A stretch of DNA of 64,000 bases from Lonepinella sp042468235 (GCF_042468235.1 NZ_CP170386.1:2094476-2158475), one strand, 5' to 3'. Positions 53,727 to 63,439 are shown, counted from the stretch's first letter. A program made the numbers and translations. The notes: generated by a model not told the origin, from the letters alone.

Positions 53727-56555
53727 CTATACTTTTAAGATAGATTTCAAGAATCTCGCTGTATGCGATTTTTTATCTTTTGCCACTTGTTCTGGCGTAC
53801 CTTTGGCGATAATTTCACCGCCACCACTACCTCCTTCGGGACCAAGATCTACGATCCAGTCAGCAGTTTTGATCACGTCTAAATTATGTTCAATTACCAC
53901 AATGGTATTTCCTTGATCACGTAAGCGGTGTAACACTTCCAACAACTGTTTGATGTCAGCAAAATGTAAGCCAGTAGTGGGTTCATCCAAAATATACAAG
54001 GTTTTTCCTGTATCTCGCTTAGACAATTCGGTGGCTAACTTCACTCGTTGGGCTTCGCCACCAGATAGCGTGGTAGAAGATTGCCCTAAGCGAATATAAG
54101 ACAAACCTACATCCATAAGAGTTTGCAATTTACGGGCAATTACAGGGATGGCATCAAAAAATTCGCGGGCTTCTTCCACTGTCATATCTAGTACTTGATG
54201 AATGGTTTTGCCTTTGTAACGGATTTCGAGTGTTTCACGGTTGTAGCGTTTTCCTTTGCAGTGGTCGCACGGCACATATACATCGGGCAAGAAATGCATT
54301 TCTACTTTTAATACGCCATCGCCTTGACAGGCTTCACAACGCCCACCACGCACATTAAAACTGAAACGACCCACGTTATAACCCCTTGCTCGGGATTCTG
54401 GTACACCTGCAAATAGTTCACGAATGGGGGTAAATAAACCTGTATAAGTCGCTGGATTCGAACGTGGCGTACGTCCAATCGGGCTTTGGTTAATGTCGAT
54501 CACTTTGTCGAAATGTTGCAAGCCATCAATGGATTCATAAGGCGCGAAGTTAATATTATCTGCACGGTTTAATGCATTTTGTGCTAACGGGAATAAGGTA
54601 TCATTAATTAAAGTGGATTTACCCGAACCTGACACCCCCGTAATACAAGTAAACAAGCCCACCGGAATTTCTAAATTTACCGATTTCAGATTATTTCCTG
54701 TGGCACCGTTTAAGCGTAAAATTTTGCTTGGATCAAGTGCGGTGCGTTTTTCGGGAATTTTGATAGTTTCGACCCCTGACAAATATTTGCCTGTAATGGA
54801 ATGGGGATTTGCCATAATTTCTTGAGCGGTACCTTGTGCAATGATTTCACCACCATGAACCCCCGCCCCCGGTCCAATATCAATAATATGATCTGCTGCT
54901 CGAATAGCATCTTCATCATGTTCCACTACGATCACGGTATTGCCAAGATTCCGTAAATGAATCAACGTGTTAAGCAAGCGTTCATTATCTCGTTGGTGCA
55001 ACCCGATGGACGGTTCATCTAACACGTACATCACACCTACTAAGCCGGCACCAATTTGGCTGGCTAAACGAATCCGTTGTGCTTCGCCACCGGAAAGGGT
55101 TTCTGCCGAACGAGAAAGAGAAAGATAGTTCAAGCCTACATTGACTAAGAAAGAAAGACGTTCTTTAATTTCTTTCAAAATTTTTTCCGCAATTTTAGCT
55201 TTTTGTCCAGCTAATGCCATTTTCTCAAAAAACTGCAAGGCTTCGCCGATGCTCATTTCCGATACATCTGGCAAGTTGGTTTGTCCGATATAAACATGGC
55301 GAGCTTCTGGTCGTAAACGTGAACCATCACAATCTATACAAGGACGAGTGCTAATATTTTTGGCTAATTCTTCACGTACAGACATTGATTCCGTTTCTTT
55401 ATAACGGCGAGCCATATTATTTAAAATTCCTTCAAAAGGATGACGACGGATAACTTTATCGCCCCGATCATTTAAATAACTAAACTCAATTTCTTCTTTA
55501 CCCGAACCGTGCAACACAATATCGTGAATTTTTTTCGGTAGTTTTTCAAATGGGGTTTCTACATCAAAATCATAATGTCTGGCTAAAGACGTTAACATTT
55601 GATAATAATAGAAATTCCTCCGATCCCAACCTTTAATAGCACCGCCGGCTAAAGAAATAGATGGATTTTGTACGACGCGTTTTTCATCAAAAAATTGTTG
55701 TACGCCTAAACCATCACAAGTGGGACAAGCTCCGGCTGGATTATTAAAAGAAAATAACCTCGGTTCTAATTCTGGTACGGAATATCCACAATGGGAACAA
55801 GCAAAATTTGCAGAAAAAACCAATTCTTCGGCTTTTTCATCTTCCATATTAGCGACAACAGCGGTACCACCGGATAATTCTAGAGTCGTTTCAAAGGATT
55901 CTGCTAATCTGGTGGCTAAATCCGGTCTGACTTTAAAACGATCAACTACCACTTCAATGGTGTGTTTTTTCTGCAATTCTAATGTCGGAGGATCGGATAA
56001 ATCACAAATTTCACCGTCAATTCTAGCTCGAATATAGCCTTGAGCAGCAATGTGTTCTAAAATCTTCACATGCTCACCTTTGCGAGCTTTCACTACTGGG
56101 GCAAGCAACATCATTTTGCTATTTTCAGGCAAACTCAATACCTTATCTACCATTTGTGAAATAGTTTGAGCAGCTAATGGTTCATTATGCGTTGGACAAC
56201 GTGGCTCGCCCACTCGAGCAAACAGCAAGCGTAAATAATCGTGAATTTCTGTTACCGTTCCCACCGTTGAACGAGGGTTGTGTGATGTCGATTTTTGTTC
56301 AATGGAAATTGCTGGTGAAAGCCCTTCAATGCTGTCCACATCCGGTTTTTCCATTAAGGAAAGAAATTGACGAGCATACGCCGACAGACTTTCTACATAA
56401 CGACGTTGCCCTTCCGCATAGAGTGTATCAAAAGCTAAAGATGATTTTCCTGATCCCGATAATCCAGTAATAACGATTAATTTATCACGTGGAATGGTTA
56501 AGTTAATATTTTTTAAATTATGGGTTCTTGCCCCACGAATGTCTATTTGATCCAT
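53727..56555 (-). CDS. uvrA: Excinuclease ABC subunit A (UvrA)
   Basis: Damage-recognition ATPase of nucleotide excision repair. The 942-residue protein (E. coli 940) has two ABC modules (Walker A GLSGSGKSS near residue 31 and GVSGSGKST near residue 640, each with an LSGGEAQR signature) and two zinc-finger cysteine sets (CSHCGY...CPTCDG and CEACQGDG...CDHCKG). The start at 56555 (MDQIDIRGARTHNLK) matches the family start; an in-frame ATG at 56567 is possible. It diverges from ssb, as in E. coli. Confidence 0.97.
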   Translation of the reverse strand: MDQIDIRGARTHNLKNINLTIPRDKLIVITGLSGSGKSSLAFDTLYAEGQRRYVESLSAYARQFLSLMEKPDVDSIEGLSPAISIEQKSTSHNPRSTVGTVTEIHDYLRLLFARVGEPRCPTHNEPLAAQTISQMVDKVLSLPENSKMMLLAPVVKARKGEHVKILEHIAAQGYIRARIDGEICDLSDPPTLELQKKHTIEVVVDRFKVRPDLATRLAESFETTLELSGGTAVVANMEDEKAEELVFSANFACSHCGYSVPELEPRLFSFNNPAGACPTCDGLGVQQFFDEKRVVQNPSISLAGGAIKGWDRRNFYYYQMLTSLARHYDFDVETPFEKLPKKIHDIVLHGSGKEEIEFSYLNDRGDKVIRRHPFEGILNNMARRYKETESMSVREELAKNISTRPCIDCDGSRLRPEARHVYIGQTNLPDVSEMSIGEALQFFEKMALAGQKAKIAEKILKEIKERLSFLVNVGLNYLSLSRSAETLSGGEAQRIRLASQIGAGLVGVMYVLDEPSIGLHQRDNERLLNTLIHLRNLGNTVIVVEHDEDAIRAADHIIDIGPGAGVHGGEIIAQGTAQEIMANPHSITGKYLSGVETIKIPEKRTALDPSKILRLNGATGNNLKSVNLEIPVGLFTCITGVSGSGKSTLINDTLFPLAQNALNRADNINFAPYESIDGLQHFDKVIDINQSPIGRTPRSNPATYTGLFTPIRELFAGVPESRARGYNVGRFSFNVRGGRCEACQGDGVLKVEMHFLPDVYVPCDHCKGKRYNRETLEIRYKGKTIHQVLDMTVEEAREFFDAIPVIARKLQTLMDVGLSYIRLGQSSTTLSGGEAQRVKLATELSKRDTGKTLYILDEPTTGLHFADIKQLLEVLHRLRDQGNTIVVIEHNLDVIKTADWIVDLGPEGGSGGGEIIAKGTPEQVAKDKKSHTARFLKSILKV

Positions 56556-56588
56556 TGTCTGCCCCATAGCAGTACGAAAAAAGTAAAA

Positions 56589-56610
56589 TTTTGGAAAGCA
56601 TATCACATAT
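56589..56610. promoter_or_regulatory. CRP-like (possibly Sxy-dependent) site upstream of ssb
   Basis: TTTTGGAA-AGCATA-TCACATAT has the same left half (TTTTGGAA) and inner right half (TCACA) as the candidate upstream of comM. ssb belongs to the H. influenzae competence regulon. The match to a symmetric CRP site is partial, so this is a candidate. Confidence 0.4.
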
Positions 56611-56618
56611 TTTAATCT

Positions 56619-56634
56619 CTGTTAAAATAACCAG
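56619..56634. promoter_or_regulatory. SOS (LexA) box between uvrA and ssb
   Basis: CTGTTAAAATAACCAG has the CTG-N10-CAG layout of LexA sites with an AT-rich centre. Its location between uvrA and ssb matches the known SOS box shared by these genes in E. coli. Confidence 0.65.
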
Positions 56635-56704
56635 TAAAAAATATGGATTTTTTTTTTATTTTAAGGCAGAATATTGTCTAAATTAACCATTAATCGAGGA
56701 AATT

Positions 56705-57223
56705 ATGGCAGGAGTTAATAAAGTCATTATCGTTGGTCGCTTAGGTAACGATCCGGAAATTCGTACCATGCCAAACGGCGAAGCGGTCGCCAATATTAGT
56801 GTTGCGACGAGTGAAAGTTGGAATGATAAAAATACCGGTGAACGGCGTGAAGTCACTGAATGGCATCGCATTGTGTTCTATCGTCGTCAAGCTGAAGTGG
56901 TGGGTGAATACTTACGCAAAGGTTCACAGGTTTATGTTGAAGGTCGTTTACGTACTCGGAAATGGCAAGATCAGAGTGGACAAGATCGTTACACCACTGA
57001 AATTCAAGGCGATGTCATGCAAATGTTGGACAGTCGCAATGCAAACCAAGGTGGATTTAACCAAGATAACGGTGGCTTTGCCAGCAATGGTAATTTTGCG
57101 GGGCAACAATCTGGTGGTTATTCACGCTCAACATCTGCACCTCGTCAGCCCCAGCAAACACAAAAAGCAGCACCAGTAAGTGAACCACCTTTGGATAATT
57201 TTGATGATGATATTCCATTTTAG
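56705..57223 (+). CDS. ssb: Single-stranded DNA-binding protein Ssb
   Basis: Binds single-stranded DNA in replication, repair and transformation. The 172-residue protein (E. coli 178) has the OB fold at residues 1-112 (MAGVNKVIIVGRLGNDPE start), a Gly/Asn/Gln-rich linker (about 113-160) and the acidic partner-binding tip DDDIPF. AGGAAA precedes the ATG. A terminator follows. Confidence 0.97.
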   Translation: MAGVNKVIIVGRLGNDPEIRTMPNGEAVANISVATSESWNDKNTGERREVTEWHRIVFYRRQAEVVGEYLRKGSQVYVEGRLRTRKWQDQSGQDRYTTEIQGDVMQMLDSRNANQGGFNQDNGGFASNGNFAGQQSGGYSRSTSAPRQPQQTQKAAPVSEPPLDNFDDDIPF

Positions 57224-57243
57224 ACAATAATCAATTTATTATG

Positions 57244-57281
57244 AAGAAACGCTGGTTTACTCTAGCGTTTCTTTTTATTTT
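57244..57281 (+). terminator. Rho-independent terminator of ssb
   Basis: AAGAAACGCT (57244-57253) and AGCGTTTCTT (57264-57273) form a perfect stem with a 10-base loop, followed by TTTTATTTT. This hairpin overlaps the apparent N-terminal extension of the tsaC frame and shows that the extension is not coding. Confidence 0.9.
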
Positions 57282-57297
57282 AATTAACAATAATTAT

Positions 57298-57843
57298 ATG
57301 AACACATTAGTTAATTTACTCAAGTCTGATCACGTTATTGCTTATCCTACTGAAGCCGTATTCGGTCTAGGTTGTCATCCGTTAAGCCAAACTGCGGTGG
57401 AAAAATTATTAGATTTAAAACAGCGCCCGATGGAAAAAGGGTTAATTTTAGTGGCACCAGATATAAATTTTTTATTGCCATTTATTGAGACGAAAAATTT
57501 CACGCCACAGGACTGGGAGAGATTACAAGGACAATATGACCGTCCAACTACTTGGGTGGTACCGGTCCGTGCAGATGTACCAAAATTTCTAACTGGAAAA
57601 TTTGATAGTATTGCAGTTCGCCTGTGCCATCATCCAGCGGTGCAACAATTATGCTATGCCGCTGGTTTTGCCTTAACCTCAACTAGTGCTAATTTGACAG
57701 GGCTACCACCTTGTAAAACAGCAGCAGAAGTGCGGTCACAATTTGGTGAGAATTTCCCACTGTTAGATATGCCAGTAGGCAATGCGAAAAATCCATCAGA
57801 AATTCGGGATTTATTTACTAATCAATTATTTAGACAAGGATAG
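57298..57843 (+). CDS. tsaC: Threonylcarbamoyl-AMP synthase TsaC (YrdC/RimN)
   Basis: Makes threonylcarbamoyl-AMP for the t6A37 modification of tRNAs. The 181-residue protein (E. coli 190) has the YrdC motifs AYPTEAVFGLGC (about 15-26), the KxR-type KQRP and TSTSANLTGLPP. The ATG at 57298 is chosen because the in-frame ATG at 57241 lies in a terminator. No strong ribosome site is visible. It is followed by aroE with 3 bases between, a pairing common in gamma-proteobacteria. Confidence 0.93.
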   Translation: MNTLVNLLKSDHVIAYPTEAVFGLGCHPLSQTAVEKLLDLKQRPMEKGLILVAPDINFLLPFIETKNFTPQDWERLQGQYDRPTTWVVPVRADVPKFLTGKFDSIAVRLCHHPAVQQLCYAAGFALTSTSANLTGLPPCKTAAEVRSQFGENFPLLDMPVGNAKNPSEIRDLFTNQLFRQG

Positions 57844-57846
57844 CAA

Positions 57847-58656
57847 ATGGATAAATATGCGGTATGGGGCAATCCAATAGCTCAGAGCAAATCTCCTTTG
57901 ATTCATCAGTTTTTTGCTCAACAAACTAGTCAGAAAATGGAGTATGTGGCAATCCTAGGGGATAAAATTCATTTTGAATCCCAACTTCTGGCATTTTTTG
58001 CAGCGGGGGCGAAAGGATGTAATATTACTGCTCCTTTCAAACAGCGTGCTTATCAACTTGCTCAAGTTTATAGCGAACGAGCATTAACCGCGGGTGCCTG
58101 TAACACGTTGAAAAAATTAGATAATGGTGAACTCTATGCAGATAATACAGACGGTGCTGGGTTAGTCAGTGATTTACAACGTTTAGATTGGCTAAAACCC
58201 AATCAGTCTATCTTAATTTTAGGGGCAGGAGGGGCGACGCAAGGTGTATTATTACCTTTATTACAAGCTCGACAAAATATTACGATTGCTAACCGTACTT
58301 TAGCCAAAGCACAGGATTTAGCGGATAAATTCGCACAATATGGTAAAGTAAGTGCGGAGCAATTAAGCGACATTCCCGTGCATCAATTTAATTTAGTGAT
58401 TAATGCGACCTCTTTAGGATTACAAGGGCAAACTACTCCGATTAATCCAGATATTCTGAAACTAGCCCATGCTGTTTATGATATGCAATACGCTCAACAA
58501 TCTGATACACCTTTTGTGGCTTGGGCGAAGTCTCTTGGTGCACAGAATGTGAGTGACGGTTTTGGCATGTTGGTGGGGCAGGCAGCCCATTCTTTCGACT
58601 TATGGCGAGGTGTCATGCCTGATGTTACTTCCCTAATAGAACAAGAGATAATCTAA
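57847..58656 (+). CDS. aroE: Shikimate dehydrogenase AroE
   Basis: NADP-dependent reduction of 3-dehydroshikimate to shikimate in aromatic amino-acid synthesis. The 269-residue protein (E. coli 272) has YAVWGNPIAQSKSP at the start, the catalytic lysine in NITAPFKQRAY, the aspartate in DNTDGAGLVSDL, the nucleotide-binding GAGGATQG and the NADP-binding ANRTLAKA. It overlaps mgtC by one base (TAATG). Confidence 0.96.
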   Translation: MDKYAVWGNPIAQSKSPLIHQFFAQQTSQKMEYVAILGDKIHFESQLLAFFAAGAKGCNITAPFKQRAYQLAQVYSERALTAGACNTLKKLDNGELYADNTDGAGLVSDLQRLDWLKPNQSILILGAGGATQGVLLPLLQARQNITIANRTLAKAQDLADKFAQYGKVSAEQLSDIPVHQFNLVINATSLGLQGQTTPINPDILKLAHAVYDMQYAQQSDTPFVAWAKSLGAQNVSDGFGMLVGQAAHSFDLWRGVMPDVTSLIEQEII

Positions 58657-59378
58657 TGGAAAATATACAAACTTTATTTTTAGCATTGATTAATTCATCA
58701 CATTTTATTATTTTAATGAAATTATGTGTCGCCATGTGTCTAGGTGGCATCATTGGTTTAGAGCGTGAATTAAAACGTAAGCCTGTCGGGGTAAAAACTT
58801 GTGTCATTATTTCCATTACGACCTGTATTTTAACCATTGTTTCCATTCAATCGGCAGAATATTATGCGGAAGTTTCACAAAATATCCGTACCGATCCTAT
58901 GCGATTAGCCGCCCAAGTGATTAGTGGGATAGGTTTTCTTGGTGCTGGTGTTATTCTACGTAAAAGCAATGATGCTATTTCAGGGTTAACCACCGCTGCG
59001 ATTATTTGGGCAGCGGCGGGAATTGGAATTGCATCAGGAGCAGGTTTTTTCTTTGATGCCATTCTTGCGACCTTGATGATTTTTATTGCCATTCGTTTAA
59101 GTCCGATTGTGCAACGTTATGTTCAGCGTCATCGTCCCGCAGATATTAAGGCTACTTTAACCGTTCATCTCAATGATATGGCGGGTATTAATAAAATTAA
59201 AACCTTATTTGCACAGCAACATTGTGATATTGAAGATATGAATATTAAGGATTTATATCATGGGGAAATTAAGTTGGATTTACGTGCTGATTTAGAAGAT
59301 AAAGAGATTTTACATCGTCTTTACAGTGAAATTAAATTGATTCCGGAAGTGCTTGGGGTTGATTTGGAAAGTAAATAA
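58656..59378 (+). CDS. MgtC/SapB family membrane protein
   Basis: The 240-residue protein has the MgtC family N-terminal membrane domain (about 1-150, five hydrophobic segments, with GGIIGLERELKRKPVGVKT and the signature RLAAQVISGIGFLGAGVI). A C-terminal cytoplasmic ACT-like domain (about 160-240) follows. Relatives inhibit F-type ATP synthase or influence magnesium and phosphate homeostasis and survival inside host cells. The role here is unknown. It is translationally coupled to aroE. Confidence 0.88.
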   Translation: MENIQTLFLALINSSHFIILMKLCVAMCLGGIIGLERELKRKPVGVKTCVIISITTCILTIVSIQSAEYYAEVSQNIRTDPMRLAAQVISGIGFLGAGVILRKSNDAISGLTTAAIIWAAAGIGIASGAGFFFDAILATLMIFIAIRLSPIVQRYVQRHRPADIKATLTVHLNDMAGINKIKTLFAQQHCDIEDMNIKDLYHGEIKLDLRADLEDKEILHRLYSEIKLIPEVLGVDLESK

Positions 59379-59408
59379 TACAATAGACTATTTTATAAGG
59401 AATTTGCT

Positions 59409-61094
59409 ATGGCAATAATACAACTTATTGCAGAACTTAATCAAATTGTTGGTAAAAACTATGTTATTACCGATCCCGCTAAAAATCAACAATACCGTAG
59501 TGGCTATCGTTTTGGTTCGGGTAAAGCTATTGCTGTAGTTCGTCCTGCAACCTTAATTGAATTTTGGCGAGTATTAAAAGTCTGTGTTGCCGCAGATGTT
59601 ATTGTTATTTCACAAGCTGCTAATACTGGATTAACTGGTGGCTCAACCCCAAGCGGTAATGATTATGATCGTGATATTGTGATTATTAATGCTATGCGAA
59701 TTGATGGTATTCAAATGATTAACAATGCGCAACAAGTAGTGTGTTTACCCGGTTCAACATTGAACGAACTAGAACTGTTATTAAAACCGCATCAACGTGA
59801 ACCCCATTCCGTGATTGGTTCATCTTGCATTGGTGCTTCTATCATTGGCGGAATCTGTAATAATTCCGGTGGAGCATTAGTGCAACGTGGTCCGGCTTAT
59901 ACTGAAATGGCGGTCTTTGCCCAATTAGATGAAAAAGGCGAATTGTCTTTACATAACCATTTAGGTATTGATCTTGGTGACAGTCCAGAACAAATTTTAC
60001 AGAATTTACAGTCTGGTAATTATCGCCCTGAACAAATTCAACAAACTGAAAAACGTGGACATGACCATGCCTATTGTAATCATGTTCGTCAAGTGGACGA
60101 AGATAGCCCCGCTCGTTTTAATGCTGATCCTAATCGACATTACGAAGCATCGGGATGCGCTGGTAAATTGGCTATTTTTGCGGTACGGCTTGATACCTTT
60201 CCATTAGAAAAAGACACCGCTGTTTTTTATATTGGTACCAATCAAACCGATGTACTTAATAATATTCGTCGCCATATGTTAAGCAATTTCCGACAACTAC
60301 CTATTTCAGGCGAATATATCCATCGTGATGCGTTTGATGTAACGGCAAAATATGGTAAAGATACCTTTTGGGTGATTAGAAAATTTGGTACTCATCGACT
60401 TCCAGCGTTATTTGCCTTAAAAGCAAAAGTGGATCGTTTCGCTAAAAAAATCGGATTACAGGATTTCAGCGATAAATTACTGCAATTTGGATCTAAGTTT
60501 ATTCCACAGCATTTACCTGAAAGTTTGCGTCAATACCGTGATAAATATGAACATCATTTAATTATAAAAATGGGCGGAACAGGGATACAAGAAGCTCGAG
60601 ATTATTTAATGCATTATTTTAATGATCCAAACAATGGTGGCTATTTTGAATGTGATGCCAATGAAACACAAGCTGCTATGTTACATCGTTTTGCGGTTGC
60701 ATCTGCAGCCATTCGCTATCGAGCCATTCATGCTGAGGAAGTTGAAGAGCTCGTTGCACTTGATATTGCACTAAGACGGAATGACGATCAGTGGTTTGAA
60801 ACCTTACCTGATGAAATTAACCAGAAAATCAGCCATAAACTCTATTATGGACATTTTATGTGTTATGTATTTCATCAGGATTATATTGTGAAAAAAGGGC
60901 ATGATTGCCATGCTTTAGAAGAGGAAATGTTAGCAATATTAGATAAACGTGGAGCTAAGTATCCGGCTGAACATAATGTTGGACATTTATATGAGGCAAA
61001 ACCTGAGCTACGTAAATTTTATCGCAACCTTGATCCAACGAATAGTTTTAATCCCGGAATAGGAAAAACATCTAAGAAAAAATATTGGGCGTAG
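59409..61094 (+). CDS. dld: D-lactate dehydrogenase (quinone) Dld
   Basis: Membrane-associated FAD enzyme that oxidises D-lactate to pyruvate and passes electrons to quinone. The 561-residue protein (E. coli 571) has the FAD-binding segment SQAANTGLTGGSTP (about 77-90) and VIGSSCIGASIIGGICNNSGG (about 138-158), and the family C-terminus with HNVGHLYEA and DPTNSFNPGIGKTSK. AAGGAA precedes the ATG. It follows mgtC by 30 bases. Confidence 0.95.
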   Translation: MAIIQLIAELNQIVGKNYVITDPAKNQQYRSGYRFGSGKAIAVVRPATLIEFWRVLKVCVAADVIVISQAANTGLTGGSTPSGNDYDRDIVIINAMRIDGIQMINNAQQVVCLPGSTLNELELLLKPHQREPHSVIGSSCIGASIIGGICNNSGGALVQRGPAYTEMAVFAQLDEKGELSLHNHLGIDLGDSPEQILQNLQSGNYRPEQIQQTEKRGHDHAYCNHVRQVDEDSPARFNADPNRHYEASGCAGKLAIFAVRLDTFPLEKDTAVFYIGTNQTDVLNNIRRHMLSNFRQLPISGEYIHRDAFDVTAKYGKDTFWVIRKFGTHRLPALFALKAKVDRFAKKIGLQDFSDKLLQFGSKFIPQHLPESLRQYRDKYEHHLIIKMGGTGIQEARDYLMHYFNDPNNGGYFECDANETQAAMLHRFAVASAAIRYRAIHAEEVEELVALDIALRRNDDQWFETLPDEINQKISHKLYYGHFMCYVFHQDYIVKKGHDCHALEEEMLAILDKRGAKYPAEHNVGHLYEAKPELRKFYRNLDPTNSFNPGIGKTSKKKYWA

Positions 61095-61114
61095 GTAAGT
61101 GCCCATTCTATATG

Positions 61115-61163
61115 AAAATAGTGCGGTGGGAAACTCACAACTTTTCCGCCGCACTATTTTATT
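61115..61163 (+). terminator. Terminator after dld built on uptake-signal-like arms
   Basis: AAAATAGTGCGG (61115-61126) pairs with CCGCACTATTTT (61149-61160), extended by GGGAAA against TTTTCC, and followed by ATT. The arms contain TAGTGCGGT, a one-base variant of the uptake core. It can act in both directions between dld and yidC. Confidence 0.85.
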
Positions 61164-61239
61164 ACCTATGCCTAATGAACAAAAGTGCGACTAATTCTCT
61201 ATATTGAAGTATTAGTCGCATTTCAGTTCGTTAAACCAA

Positions 61240-62850
61240 TTATTTACGAGAATGTAACCCTTTCTTCTCTAATCCACGATAAATCAACTGTTGTTGAACA
61301 ATGGTGATTAAGTTAGACACTAACCAGTATAACACCAAGCCAGACGGGAACCATAAGAAGAAAACAGTAAAGATCACTGGCATAAAGGTCATCACTTTTT
61401 GTTGCATTGGATCTGCCACTGGGGTTGGCGACATTTTTTGTAACAGGAACATTGATGCTCCCATTAACAATGGCAAAATATAATACGGATCTTGTGCCGA
61501 TAAGTCTTGAATCCAACCAAAGAATGGCGCATGACGTAACTCTACCGCTTCCATAAATGTCCAGTATAAAGCAATGAAAATTGGCATTTGCACAAGAATC
61601 GGTAAGCAACCACCCATTGGGTTGACTTTTTCTTCTTTGTACAATTTCATCATTTCCTGACTCATACGTTGACGATCATCGCCGAAACGTTCACGCATTT
61701 CCTGCATTTTTGGTTGCAACATACGCATTTTTGCCATGGAGGTGTATTGTGCTTTAGTGAGTGGGTATAAGATCCCTTTCACAATGATAGTAACACACAT
61801 AATTGCCACACCCCAGTTCACCACAATACTTTGAATAAAGGTTAACAATTTAAATAATGGTTTTGCAATAAACCACGCCCAACCATAATCAACAGTTAAA
61901 TCAAGGTGGTTTGCTACGTCGCCCATTTTATTTTGTAATTTAGGACCTGTCCAAAGTTGACTTTTGATCGTTTCACTTGTTCCAGCTGGAACAGTCACGG
62001 TCGGTCCACGATAACCAATAAAACCCATGCCGTTATTGGTGCTAGTGTAAAGTTGATTATCTGCATCTTGATTCGGAATCCAAGCAGACACAAAATAATG
62101 TTGTAATATTGCAATCCAACCCGCTTTAGTATTAATCGCTAGGTTATTTTTCCCCATATCTTCAAAACTATATTTTTTATAGTTAGTTTCGGCTGAAGAA
62201 TAAGCACCACCAGTATAGGTCGGCATCGCCATATTGCCTGAATTTTCCACTAAAGTGTGTTTTAACTGACCATAAGGTTGTACTTCAATTGCTGTGTCGC
62301 TGTTATTTTGAATTTCATAATTCACTTCAACTGCGTATTCACCACGTTTTAACACAAAGACTTTATGATAAGTCACACCATTCTGGCTAAAGGTTAATGG
62401 CACTCGTAATTCATTTTGACCATCAGCTAGTGCAAAGTTATCACCATCTACTTGATACGCAGCACGACCTGCCGCACTATCAATCCCGTTTTTGCCCACT
62501 AAACCACTTTGTGCAACATAAACTTTGTTCGGATTATTTTCTAATAATACTAAACGTTCTTGGCTATTAAGTTCTGCTGCATAATCTAATAGGCTACTTG
62601 CCACCACATCACCGCCTAAAGTATCCACTTTTAAGCTAAATACGTCATTTGTTAGGGTGATAATACGACCTTGAGTCGTTCCATCAACCATTGATGCAGA
62701 TGCAGTTGAGCTGGTTGGCGTATCATTAGATACAGCAGAAACTGTAGTTTGTTGTGCCACTGGTTTCGGTGCTTTGTCAATTTCCCATTGTTGGTAAACA
62801 AGGAACGAAATAAACAGTAGAGCAAGAGCTAATAAGCTACGATTATTCAT
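61240..62850 (-). CDS. yidC: Membrane protein insertase YidC
   Basis: Inserts membrane proteins with or without SecYEG. The 536-residue protein (E. coli 548) has an N-terminal anchor (SLLALALLFISFLVYQQW), a large periplasmic domain (about 40-320) and a core of five membrane helices with the conserved MGGCLPILVQMPIFIALYW. Its start overlaps the yidD stop. Confidence 0.97.
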   Translation of the reverse strand: MNNRSLLALALLFISFLVYQQWEIDKAPKPVAQQTTVSAVSNDTPTSSTASASMVDGTTQGRIITLTNDVFSLKVDTLGGDVVASSLLDYAAELNSQERLVLLENNPNKVYVAQSGLVGKNGIDSAAGRAAYQVDGDNFALADGQNELRVPLTFSQNGVTYHKVFVLKRGEYAVEVNYEIQNNSDTAIEVQPYGQLKHTLVENSGNMAMPTYTGGAYSSAETNYKKYSFEDMGKNNLAINTKAGWIAILQHYFVSAWIPNQDADNQLYTSTNNGMGFIGYRGPTVTVPAGTSETIKSQLWTGPKLQNKMGDVANHLDLTVDYGWAWFIAKPLFKLLTFIQSIVVNWGVAIMCVTIIVKGILYPLTKAQYTSMAKMRMLQPKMQEMRERFGDDRQRMSQEMMKLYKEEKVNPMGGCLPILVQMPIFIALYWTFMEAVELRHAPFFGWIQDLSAQDPYYILPLLMGASMFLLQKMSPTPVADPMQQKVMTFMPVIFTVFFLWFPSGLVLYWLVSNLITIVQQQLIYRGLEKKGLHSRK

Positions 62851-63116
62851 CAGTTGTTCTCTTTGTGATTATTGTTATAATTTTTTGGTGGAACAGGATC
62901 GAATCCACCAGCATTTAAAGGATGACATTTTAATATACGTTTAAGCGTAAGCCAACCCCCTTTTATTGCTCCGTGCGTTTTTATTGCTTCAATACCATAA
63001 CAAGAACAGGTCGGAACAAAGCGACAACGAGGTCCAATTAACGGACTTAGCACAATTTGGTAAACACGAATTAGTTTGATGAGAACTTTTTCGCCAATCG
63101 AATGTGACGTTGCCAT
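62850..63116 (-). CDS. yidD: Membrane protein insertion efficiency factor YidD
   Basis: Small protein that aids YidC-dependent insertion. The 88-residue product (E. coli 85) has the family core with three cysteines (GPRCRFVPTCSCYGIEAI) and the C-terminal KRILKCHPLNAGGFDPVP. The start overlaps the rnpA 3' end by 46 bases, the usual order in the rpmH-rnpA-yidD-yidC cluster. Confidence 0.95.
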   Translation of the reverse strand: MATSHSIGEKVLIKLIRVYQIVLSPLIGPRCRFVPTCSCYGIEAIKTHGAIKGGWLTLKRILKCHPLNAGGFDPVPPKNYNNNHKENN

Positions 63117-63439
63117 AATTTATCCAAAGTTTGGGTTAAAGTTGGATTATCTAACTTGCCAATACCTGCTTTTGCCACAATCACAAAATCATAGTTAGGC
63201 AAACTATGTTGTAATAAACGAAAACTTTCACGGCATAAACGTTTAATCCGATTACGATCGTGGGCTCTTTTCAAATGTTTTTTTGCCACGGTAAGACCTA
63301 AACGTGGATGCGTCAGATTATTTTTTCGGGCAAGAATTGTGATTTCAGGTGCAGAAGAACGGAGCGGCTCTTGAAAGACGTATTTGAAATGTTCGGGAGT
63401 CAACAAACGCAACTCCCTAGAAAAGTTTAGCTTAACCAC
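63071..63439 (-). CDS. rnpA: Ribonuclease P protein component RnpA
   Basis: Protein subunit of RNase P, which trims the 5' ends of tRNA precursors. The 122-residue protein (E. coli 119) has the RNR-type signature AHDRNRIKRLCRESFR near residues 59-74. It lies 15 bases after rpmH. Confidence 0.95.
   Translation of the reverse strand: MVKLNFSRELRLLTPEHFKYVFQEPLRSSAPEITILARKNNLTHPRLGLTVAKKHLKRAHDRNRIKRLCRESFRLLQHSLPNYDFVIVAKAGIGKLDNPTLTQTLDKLWQRHIRLAKKFSSN

Noticed and set aside
57241..57297. N-terminal extension of TsaC from ATG 57241
   Set aside because: The bases form the ssb terminator hairpin, and the family start is at 57298.
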